Assembly: GCF_015999265.1 (NCBI RefSeq)
Contig: NZ_JAEAGR010000019.1
Location: forward strand, 1 to 64,000
DNA from: Mobilitalea sibirica
Lineage (GTDB): Bacteria; Bacillota; Clostridia; Lachnospirales; Lachnospiraceae
Length of the DNA stretch: 64,000 nucleotides
Direction of reading: 5' to 3'
This document shows, one piece after another, positions 1-7,566 of this stretch; the first letter of the stretch is position 1, and the number at the start of each line of letters is the position of its first letter. Made by a program: the position numbers and the translations under genes. The notes below the pieces were generated by a model. That model did no database searches. It worked only from the letters and a program-made list of their open reading frames with translations, and had not been told where the DNA came from.

Positions 1-233
1 TTTTGTTGCACTCAAGGTTGGCGTAACCTGCCAATGCATAAATTCAGGGTTAAAATATTTGCTTTTTCAATGTTCAAAGGGACATATTTTTTTATATCAG
101 TTTTTCATACCAAACTTTACACTACCAATAAGTATACCATAAATTAGGTGATATTTCAAATCGGTGGAATTTCAAGATATATTAATAAGAACTATCCATT
201 AAACATATACCCCTTACCTATAATCCAATATTT
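1..233. other. Left-edge non-coding stretch
   Basis: AT-rich sequence downstream of the LRR gene. Both strands carry frequent stops. On the minus strand a short open stretch reaches the window edge from an ATG at 39, but it is only 13 codons with no clear ribosome site, so no gene is called. No terminator hairpin with a T-run was recognised for the gene that ends at 234. Confidence 0.4.
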
Positions 234-2726
234 TTAATACGGGGGCTTAACTTCATGATACCAGGTAACATACATAACATGCTTAGCCGGTGATTTATCT
301 TTGATTTCGTTACCCGGCAAGGCTAAGCTTTTTAAATCATTTAATTCACTAATAACACTAATATCAGTTATTTTATTATCCGCTAGGAACAAACTACCCA
401 AGCCGGTAAATTCACTGAGACTACTAATGTCTTCTATTTCATTATTAGACAAATCCAAATGCTCCAAATTTTTTATTCCTTTAAAATTACTGATATCCTT
501 AATTTTATTATATTTAACTTCCAAAGAGTACAAATTCTGTAAATTACTTAAACTACTGACATCACTGATTTTATTATGATCTAATACTAGAAACCTAAGA
601 TTATTTAATCCTCCTAGGTCTTTTATATCACTGATATTATTATTGTTGATGCATAAAGTTTCTAGATTAACCAAGCTTTCCAAGCTACTGATGTCACTGA
701 TTTTATTGTGGTTTATATATAATTTCTTTAAGTTTTTTAGTTCCTTTAAAGCACTGATATCATCGATTATATTATCTGATAGTACAAGATGACTAAGCTT
801 CGTTAAATCTTGTAAACTGTCTATCTTGCTGATCTCATTTTGAGATAAATCCAACATATCCAGATTCGTTAATTCTGTAAGACTGCTTATGTCTTTGATA
901 TCATTTTGGCCTAAATACAGATATTTTAGGGCCGTTAATCCTTTTAGACAGTTTATGTCGTTTATTTCATTATCAATCAAAAATAATTCTTTTAGATTCA
1001 TTAATTCCTTCAAACTACTTATATCCTTAATTTTATTGTCGCATAAGTTTAAAGTCTCAAGCCCAGATAATACCTTAATGCTGCTAATATCGCTAATTTT
1101 ATTATCATTGCAATAAAGGTGCTTAAGATTATTAAAATGAACGATATCTTCTAAGCTATCTAGATTTTTTCCTTCTAAATATAGTTCCGATATCTGACTT
1201 ACATCACTAAGATAGATATCGCTGTTCGGTTTTCTTAATATATTCCGGATGGCTCTCTCGAAGTCTTTGCTTTTCCAAACGATTACTCCATCCTGATTGG
1301 GTTCGGGACCTGGTAGAAGCTTAGAACCGTTTGCTAATTCAAACTCTTTAATCGTTGTTTCTTTGTCCTTCTCACCCGATATATATGCTTTGATCGCATT
1401 CTCCCATTGATAAAAGTCATTTGTAATTTCAAAATTCTCGTCACGCTGATAAAACGGTGAATTTAACACTTCATATATGATAGGATTTATATTTTGTCCT
1501 CCAAGTAAGTCACGACTACTATCTGCTTTTTTTAGAACCGTTCCGGATATTACAGATAATTTTTCTTCTCTAGAAAAAGTTCCGGTTGCCAGCCTATACT
1601 GAAGTCCTGTTTCAGAACTGTCCAACGTAATCCATTCGATCAATGGCCCTAGAATATCTTTATTGGGTGAATTTTTATTTACAAGTATCCCAGTATTTAT
1701 GTTACATACAGTTTTATAAGGTGGCATACAGATTGCCCAATCACCTGCTGTATTATCCTGTATTAAAGAGTAATATATATCAGCTAAAGTTATAAATCCA
1801 AATATTTTATCACCGACACCGTCTAAATCCATGTACCATTGTTCTGTCCATGCATCAGTATCCTTAATACACCCCTTCTCATAAAGGTAATTTGATAAAT
1901 CCATATACTCTACCCACTTAGGGTTGATAGCTCCATCACTACCTATCGAAAAGCTTTCATCAATCACATACCTAAGATCTTTAAAACCTGGAACAATATA
2001 GTAGCCATGTTCCTTTAAGGTTAGTGCTGCTTGCTTAAAATCGTCCCAATCCTCGGTACCTCCACCAAGGATACTAGCAATTTCACTCGGGTCATCGCTA
2101 CCCCATACCTCTTTAGCTACAGAGCGACGATACATAAATACACTGACAGTTGACAAGTAAGGAAGTACAATAATTTCACCCTCCGGATTCGTTCCGTAAT
2201 CTATGACAAATTGTGGAATATCCGACTTGACTAAGGCAGTATCGACATCAATGCCAAGGTCTTTATAGGTACATGCATAATCAGATAACTCACCCTTGAT
2301 AAAATCCTGTTGTGCATATGCAGGAACACAATACATATCTATGGAACTCGGATCATTCACCAGTTTATCACTGGCTAGATTTGTAATATCATTTGAACCG
2401 TAAACAATTTCATCTGTATAAAAATTGATACTATAGTCAAAATCCCAATTTTCCTTTGCATATTCATTAATAATATTTCGAAGTTCACGGTCTACTGTAT
2501 ATATATGAATAAAGCGCGTTCGATCGATAGGTTTCTGATCTGTTTCTTTTATCAACTTATCTTCACCTATAGACTCATCTGAAGCATTCGCAATAGATTT
2601 TTTGTCGGTATTTAATTCTTCTTTTTGTTTTTGCATAAACAATAAGGTCATGACTATGGCAGCAACTGAAAGTATACACGAAGCAACTATAATGATGCGT
2701 TTTTTTCCTATAAACTTTGATTTCAT
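234..2726 (-). CDS. Membrane-anchored solute-binding protein fused to leucine-rich repeats
   Basis: About 830 residues. The start is set at ATG 2726 because AGGAGG lies 6 bases upstream; an upstream in-frame start has no such site. A basic N-terminus and one hydrophobic segment (about residues 10-31) suggest export with a membrane anchor; the Cys in it sits too early for a convincing lipobox. Residues about 55-470 resemble family-1 extracellular (ABC sugar-type) solute-binding proteins, with the W-D-D-F-K-Q-A and GDWAI patterns typical of that fold. From about residue 510 to the end there are 14 tandem 22-residue leucine-rich repeats of internalin type (LxxLxLxxNxIxDISSLxxLxN), the first degenerate and the last partial. 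No permease or ATPase gene lies beside it, so a sensing or adhesion role is as likely as transport. Family assignment is firm for the LRR and moderate for the binding domain. Confidence 0.85.
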   Translation of the reverse strand: MKSKFIGKKRIIIVASCILSVAAIVMTLLFMQKQKEELNTDKKSIANASDESIGEDKLIKETDQKPIDRTRFIHIYTVDRELRNIINEYAKENWDFDYSINFYTDEIVYGSNDITNLASDKLVNDPSSIDMYCVPAYAQQDFIKGELSDYACTYKDLGIDVDTALVKSDIPQFVIDYGTNPEGEIIVLPYLSTVSVFMYRRSVAKEVWGSDDPSEIASILGGGTEDWDDFKQAALTLKEHGYYIVPGFKDLRYVIDESFSIGSDGAINPKWVEYMDLSNYLYEKGCIKDTDAWTEQWYMDLDGVGDKIFGFITLADIYYSLIQDNTAGDWAICMPPYKTVCNINTGILVNKNSPNKDILGPLIEWITLDSSETGLQYRLATGTFSREEKLSVISGTVLKKADSSRDLLGGQNINPIIYEVLNSPFYQRDENFEITNDFYQWENAIKAYISGEKDKETTIKEFELANGSKLLPGPEPNQDGVIVWKSKDFERAIRNILRKPNSDIYLSDVSQISELYLEGKNLDSLEDIVHFNNLKHLYCNDNKISDISSIKVLSGLETLNLCDNKIKDISSLKELMNLKELFLIDNEINDINCLKGLTALKYLYLGQNDIKDISSLTELTNLDMLDLSQNEISKIDSLQDLTKLSHLVLSDNIIDDISALKELKNLKKLYINHNKISDISSLESLVNLETLCINNNNISDIKDLGGLNNLRFLVLDHNKISDVSSLSNLQNLYSLEVKYNKIKDISNFKGIKNLEHLDLSNNEIEDISSLSEFTGLGSLFLADNKITDISVISELNDLKSLALPGNEIKDKSPAKHVMYVTWYHEVKPPY

Positions 2727-3024
2727 CTTAATCCTCCTATTATACCTAAATAGCACTTAAACTGTAAAAGATATCTGCCAAATCACCTAATTATATGAAC
2801 TAAGTGTACTAAATTTGTAACTGATATTCAATAAAATAAATTATATACATATCATAAAAATTTATATACATATCACAATAACGGTTTAATTTTTGGGTGC
2901 AGAAAACATTTACTTTAAATAACGTTATGAAATCACTAATAAAATCACTAAGCGTATTTTTGTAGTAGGTATTTCATAATATTTCCTGTATAATAGATAT
3001 TATTATATTAGAAAGAGGAGTCTT

Positions 3025-3876
3025 ATGAAAAAGAAAAATGTTAGAAAAATCATTGTATTAGTTATAATGGGTTTGTTTGTACTTTTCTTTTGTATCTGGC
3101 AAAATAATGATATTGTTATTTCTCATTATTCATACAAGACTTCTTTGATAGGGGACAATCTAAACGGTTATAAAATCGCACAAATATCAGATTTGCACAA
3201 TAAAAGATTTGGCAAGAATCAGAAACACCTTTTAAATATTTTAGATAAGGAAAATCCTGATATTATTGTAATTACAGGAGATATCGTTGATAGTAATCAT
3301 ACAAATATAGACATAGCTTTGGAGTTTATCAAAGGTGCTATTGAATTAGCCCCGGTATATTATGTAACCGGGAATCATGAATATTGGCTATCGAATCACG
3401 ACAGGGATAAACTAATGAAGGGAATGGAACGAAATGGTGTAACGATACTTGACAATAAAGTAATTTACATGGAAAAAGAAAATGGTAATGGTTATTATTT
3501 AATAGGTTTAAGCGATAAGAATTTATCAGATCATGTATTACCATCTATATGCTCTTCTATTGATTCAAATAAACTTCAGATTTTATTAGCCCATGAACCG
3601 CAGTATTTTGATAATTACAGTAAAGCTGATGTAGACCTTGTATTATCAGGACATGCTCACGGAGGCCAAATCAGATTGCCGTTTATTGGTGGTCTTATTG
3701 CCCCCGACCAGGGTTTTTTACCAAAATATACATCAGGAACATACATAAATAAGAATACCACTATGATTGTAAGTAGAGGGTTAGGTAATAGTATAATACC
3801 TATGCGAGTTTTTAACAGACCAGAAGTTGTAATTATATCTCTTCAAAAACATAAAATTCGCCAAACGAATTCCTAA
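3025..3876 (+). CDS. Membrane-anchored metallophosphoesterase (YkuE-like)
   Basis: 283 residues. One hydrophobic N-terminal segment (about 8-26) anchors the protein with its catalytic domain outside. The metal-binding motifs of calcineurin-type phosphoesterases appear in order: DLHN near residue 55, GDIVD near 90, GNHEY near 118, and the SGHAHGGQ motif near 208. These ligate two metal ions in the family. YkuE-type proteins are generally linked to cell-envelope phosphoester or UDP-diacylglucosamine chemistry; the actual substrate cannot be read from sequence. A GAGGAG ribosome site precedes the ATG. It is monocistronic and convergent with the next gene. Confidence 0.88.
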   Translation: MKKKNVRKIIVLVIMGLFVLFFCIWQNNDIVISHYSYKTSLIGDNLNGYKIAQISDLHNKRFGKNQKHLLNILDKENPDIIVITGDIVDSNHTNIDIALEFIKGAIELAPVYYVTGNHEYWLSNHDRDKLMKGMERNGVTILDNKVIYMEKENGNGYYLIGLSDKNLSDHVLPSICSSIDSNKLQILLAHEPQYFDNYSKADVDLVLSGHAHGGQIRLPFIGGLIAPDQGFLPKYTSGTYINKNTTMIVSRGLGNSIIPMRVFNRPEVVIISLQKHKIRQTNS

Positions 3877-3908
3877 AAATTTATAAGATCGGAATTCATT
3901 TGGCGAAT
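3856..3908 (+). terminator. Long inverted repeat overlapping the end of the phosphoesterase gene
   Basis: 18-base arms at 3856-3873 and 3891-3908 match at 17 of 18 positions around a 17-base loop. The left arm is the last six codons of the metallophosphoesterase gene. No long T-run follows, so this may be a weak terminator or an mRNA 3' stabiliser between two convergent genes. Confidence 0.5.
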
Positions 3909-3952
3909 CATCTATTATAAGGGGGGAATAGAATAAAAAGCGTTTGTTATTT

Positions 3953-4108
3953 TTAATCTTTTCTGCTTAATTGAAATACTAAATCATCAATTCTTTGACT
4001 TAATATTATTAACTGCTCATCATTTAAACTAATATTGTGGCTCACTGCTGTATTTAACTCGCTTTTATAAAAATTAATCATCTCTAATAAATCAGATCTG
4101 TTACTCAT
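3953..4108 (-). CDS. Spo0E-like aspartyl-phosphate phosphatase
   Basis: 51 residues. The ATG at 4108 follows an AGGAGG site 6 bases upstream. The protein is two short helices with the Spo0E signature S-Q-x-[IL]-D-x-[IL] present as SQRIDDLVFQ near residues 37-46. Family members dephosphorylate Spo0A-phosphate and so delay sporulation. The Asp of the signature, needed for activity in the family, is kept. It sits downstream of the GGDEF-EAL gene with a 44-base gap on the same strand and may be cotranscribed. Function is assigned from motif and size alone. Confidence 0.75.
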   Translation of the reverse strand: MSNRSDLLEMINFYKSELNTAVSHNISLNDEQLIILSQRIDDLVFQLSRKD

Positions 4109-4152
4109 AAATATACCTCCTATGAATTTGAATTTATGAAATTTTCATTTAA

Positions 4153-6303
4153 TTATAGTGCAATTATATCTGAAACCTTGTATCTTCTCATACTTTTATT
4201 CCACTTCTCGCTCATCTTTTGTACTACCTCATATTCAGGAAGTGGTTTACTGAATAAATATCCCTGCATCTTATTACATTTATGTTTTACTAAATAGTCC
4301 TTTTGTTCTGATGTCTCCACTCCTTCGGCAATAACACTCAAGTTTAAGCTTTTCCCTAAATTCACAATCAGATCGGCGAAGGATTTGTTTTTATCCGAAT
4401 CAGTAATTGTATCTATGAACCCCTTATCTATCTTTAGGGTCGTAATCGGCAATAATTTCAGATAATTCAACGAAGAATATCCCTTACCAAAGTCATCCAA
4501 AGCAATATTGATACCTCTCGCTCTTAATAATTTTAACTTACCGGCAATTGTTTCATAGGATTCCATAAGAATAGACTCTGTAATTTCTAACTCCAGGTGC
4601 TTTGCATTAATCCCAGCATCCGTAATGGTATCCATAACCATAGTAACAAAATCCTCTTGTAATAATTGCAGCATTGAAATGTTAACCGCTATGTTTAACT
4701 CTTGATATCCCAATTGATGTAATTTGTATAAAAAGCTGCAAGCTGTCTTTAAAACCCACATACCAATTGGTATAATCAGATGCGTATCTTCTGCAATACT
4801 TATAAATCTATCTGGTGAAATCATACCTAACTCTGAATTATTCCAACGGATTAATGCTTCAAACCCTGTGATACAGTCTGTTTCAAGATCTAATTGGGGT
4901 TGATAGTATAATTCAAACTCATTGTTAACCAAAGCCAACCACAAATTCTTTTCTATGTACATTCGTTTGGCGATGTCTTCATTCATCGGCTCGTTATAAA
5001 AAACAATTCGGTTTCTACCGCTTTCCTTTGCTTTATAAACGGCAATATCAGCATTTTTTAGTAGAGTATCAACATCGATGCCATGATCCGGATATAAAGA
5101 TACACCTATACTGGCGGTAATAAATACATTATTTGCATCAACAATCAATGGCGTTTTAAATGCTTTAATGATATTGATAGCCCTGCGTTCAATATCTTCC
5201 TTACTACCGTATTGTTCAATTAAGACAATGAATTCATCTCCGGCAATTCGAAACAAAGTTTCATTATCATTTTGAGATTTTAAACGCTCACTGACTTGTA
5301 ATAATAAGGTATCACCAAAAGAATGTCCCATGGTATCATTGATGTTTTTAAATTTGTCAATATCGATATATAAGAGTGCAAACTTACTTACATACTTTTC
5401 TTTCATAAGAAAATGCATTTTTTTATTGAGTGCCAAACGATTCTGTAATCCGGTCAAATGGTCATGATAAGCGATATATTGTAATTTTTCTTTATATTCA
5501 TTTAATTCACTCATGTCCATATGTATTCCAATGACACGGTAATCATTATTTTCATCATTTACAATGGCTTTACCCTTAGCTTTAATCCACTTATACTCTC
5601 CTGACTTTGTTTTAATTCTATATTCACAATAATAATACGGTGTTTTATTCCTAACATGCTCTGCCATACTCTTTTGAACCTTTTCTCTGTCAGAAGGATG
5701 AATTAAGTTTTCTATATGTTCCAATGCTTCCATGTCCTCTGGGCTATACCCTGTTATTTCATACCAACGTTCAGATAACCATCTTGTACCATTGGCTTCC
5801 TCCCATATCGCATCATTGGTAGTTTCCAAAAATATTCTATGCCTTTCCTCAGAGTAATGTAACTGTTCTTGATGTCGAAGCAATTGTTCCTGCAGCTCAC
5901 TAAATTTTTGTTGATTAATAGATAACTGCTCATTCATGAACTCCAGATCTTTATTTGTCTCATTTACTTTGATATGATTAGCGACTAATTCGTTCTCCAC
6001 CCTTCTGATTGCTTTAATCAGTGAGTTTATTCCAATGTATAGAATGGTACTCATTACGATTACATAAACCCAACCCTTTATAATGCTTAAAAATGTAATT
6101 AAGTCATTGTCGTTTGTAAATTTCTCTAATGCTTTATCAGAAAATAAAATCCATGCTACCCCTACGATAAAATGTATTAATACAATCCTTAGGGCTAACT
6201 TATATATCTTCTTCCAGTCCTTATGTACATATGCTTTCACAGCTTTATCTAAAAAACCAACGTCATCATTTTTAAGAATTTTATCACGCAAATTATGCTC
6301 CAT
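4153..6303 (-). CDS. Membrane PAS-GGDEF-EAL cyclic-di-GMP protein
   Basis: 716 residues. Two membrane segments (about 38-56 and 70-92) are followed by a coiled coil (about 100-150), a PAS domain with PAC motif (about 152-272), a GGDEF domain and an EAL domain. The GGDEF signature reads AGDEF near residue 351, a variant found in active cyclases; the product-inhibition RxxD site upstream is absent. The EAL domain has EALIRW near 481, the ITES, DDFGKGYSS, KIDKGFI and AEGVET blocks and the QGY end motif, so all usual phosphodiesterase ligands are present. It probably makes or degrades cyclic-di-GMP in response to a signal at the PAS domain; phosphodiesterase output looks the safer guess. The Spo0E-like gene follows it closely. 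Confidence 0.92.
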   Translation of the reverse strand: MEHNLRDKILKNDDVGFLDKAVKAYVHKDWKKIYKLALRIVLIHFIVGVAWILFSDKALEKFTNDNDLITFLSIIKGWVYVIVMSTILYIGINSLIKAIRRVENELVANHIKVNETNKDLEFMNEQLSINQQKFSELQEQLLRHQEQLHYSEERHRIFLETTNDAIWEEANGTRWLSERWYEITGYSPEDMEALEHIENLIHPSDREKVQKSMAEHVRNKTPYYYCEYRIKTKSGEYKWIKAKGKAIVNDENNDYRVIGIHMDMSELNEYKEKLQYIAYHDHLTGLQNRLALNKKMHFLMKEKYVSKFALLYIDIDKFKNINDTMGHSFGDTLLLQVSERLKSQNDNETLFRIAGDEFIVLIEQYGSKEDIERRAINIIKAFKTPLIVDANNVFITASIGVSLYPDHGIDVDTLLKNADIAVYKAKESGRNRIVFYNEPMNEDIAKRMYIEKNLWLALVNNEFELYYQPQLDLETDCITGFEALIRWNNSELGMISPDRFISIAEDTHLIIPIGMWVLKTACSFLYKLHQLGYQELNIAVNISMLQLLQEDFVTMVMDTITDAGINAKHLELEITESILMESYETIAGKLKLLRARGINIALDDFGKGYSSLNYLKLLPITTLKIDKGFIDTITDSDKNKSFADLIVNLGKSLNLSVIAEGVETSEQKDYLVKHKCNKMQGYLFSKPLPEYEVVQKMSEKWNKSMRRYKVSDIIAL

Positions 6304-6351
6304 AATACACCACCCTTATACAAAAAATTAATAATTCCATTTATAAATGAC

Positions 6352-6397
6352 AAAAAAGGATAATCTTGTATAATAAAATAATACAAAATTATCCTTT
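6352..6397 (-). terminator. Terminator after the response-regulator gene
   Basis: 10-base perfect arms at 6355-6364 and 6388-6397 with an inner TTGTAT/ATACAA pair. On the minus strand the stem runs into a six-T tract. The plus-strand side also ends in TTTATTT, so it may work in both directions. Confidence 0.8.
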
Positions 6398-6454
6398 ATT
6401 TATGAATGAAATATGTTCAGTTTCTACCCAGAAAAATTTCGGTTATGTAAATAA

Positions 6455-7555
6455 TTAGTTTCCTTCATGGTTAAGGCGAAATGTTGTCGGCGTTAATCCG
6501 ATCACTTTTTTAAATACCTTGCTAAAGTATTCCGCATCCTTATATCCCAATTTCTCGGCAATTTCATAAGTTTTTAGATTGTCTTTCAAAATCAATACTT
6601 TGGCTCTCTCCATTTTTACTAAAGTGACATATTCAGTAAATGAAATTCCGATCTTTTGTTTAAAGCTCTCACTGATATAGGTCTTATTCATATATAGTCG
6701 ATCCGCAACTATAGATAACGTAATATTTTTATCAATATTTATTAATATATAATTACAGACCTGCTTTACGATTCCTTTCTCCTGAAGGTCTAATCTTAAT
6801 AAATTGATCAAAGTACTTAAGTTCTCTATCTTTTCCATATAAGTGTTTTTTAAAGTAGTAAGACTTCGGTTTTTCACATCATCAAAGCCATTGTAAATGG
6901 CTGGATTTATATATAGATCAAGAAATGGAAAGGCTTTTTTTAATTCCTTTATTACATCGTATATACTGTTTTTTAATAAACCGGCGTTTCGAATCAGTTC
7001 GTTTTTGTTGGAATTTTCGAATATTCGCTCCATCATCTGTTCAATCCCCAATAAAGATTTTTCATCACCCCTGCGAATTAAACTTGTCAGGACAGTTATC
7101 TCATCTCCTGACAAACGTAATTCCGTATCTTTTTGGGATTCTTCCAGTTTTTTAATCCTTTCTTTTTCTAGGCTTTTATTATCTAGAAAGCTTTTAGCTC
7201 TTGTTAAAAGGCAGGATAATTCATTGGCATCTATAGGCTTAGGTATATAGTCAAAGGCCCCAAGAATAATCCCCTGTCTGGCAAACTCAAATTCACTGAA
7301 ATCACTCACAAGCACAACGCAGGAACATAAATTTCTTTCCACGATAGCGCGAAGTAGTTCTAATCCGTCAATTTTGGGCATCTTAATATCAGTAATTACC
7401 ATATCAACAGGATTATGTTCCAGCTTACCCAGTGCTTCCTGCCCATTCTGTGCTTCTTGGCTAATGGAAAAGCCTGAAGCTGCACCCCATATTTTTAATC
7501 TTTTTATTTCTGTCCGAATAATATCTCTATCATCTACAATCATAACCTTATACAT
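6455..7555 (-). CDS. Response regulator, REC plus AraC-type DNA-binding domain (YesN-like)
   Basis: 366 residues from the ATG at 7555, chosen because AGGGG is 8 bases upstream; a GTG at 7564 is the alternative. The receiver domain (about 1-120) has the acidic pair in IVDD, the phosphoacceptor Asp in ITDIKMP near residue 55 and the conserved Lys in PKPID. A helical linker follows, then an AraC-type double helix-turn-helix (about 265-362) ending in the typical G-Y-x-D-x-x-Y-F-S-K-x-F-K signature. It starts just after the stop of the histidine kinase upstream, so the two form a two-component pair. Such regulators often control sugar-uptake genes; the targets here are not visible. Confidence 0.92.
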   Translation of the reverse strand: MYKVMIVDDRDIIRTEIKRLKIWGAASGFSISQEAQNGQEALGKLEHNPVDMVITDIKMPKIDGLELLRAIVERNLCSCVVLVSDFSEFEFARQGIILGAFDYIPKPIDANELSCLLTRAKSFLDNKSLEKERIKKLEESQKDTELRLSGDEITVLTSLIRRGDEKSLLGIEQMMERIFENSNKNELIRNAGLLKNSIYDVIKELKKAFPFLDLYINPAIYNGFDDVKNRSLTTLKNTYMEKIENLSTLINLLRLDLQEKGIVKQVCNYILINIDKNITLSIVADRLYMNKTYISESFKQKIGISFTEYVTLVKMERAKVLILKDNLKTYEIAEKLGYKDAEYFSKVFKKVIGLTPTTFRLNHEGN

Positions 7556-7566
7556 CTTAATCACCC

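Noticed and set aside
301-1116. Two plus-strand open frames rich in Leu, Ile and Ser
   Set aside because: They are the reverse reading of the 66-base LRR repeats of the minus-strand gene; the periodic composition explains them and neither has a ribosome site.
510-1200. CRISPR-like regular repeats
   Set aside because: The 66-base periodicity is the codon pattern of the 22-residue LRRs and the repeats are coding, degenerate and without spacers.
5230-5260. AGDEF read as a dead GGDEF domain
   Set aside because: AGDEF variants are known in active diguanylate cyclases, so loss of activity cannot be claimed from this change alone.
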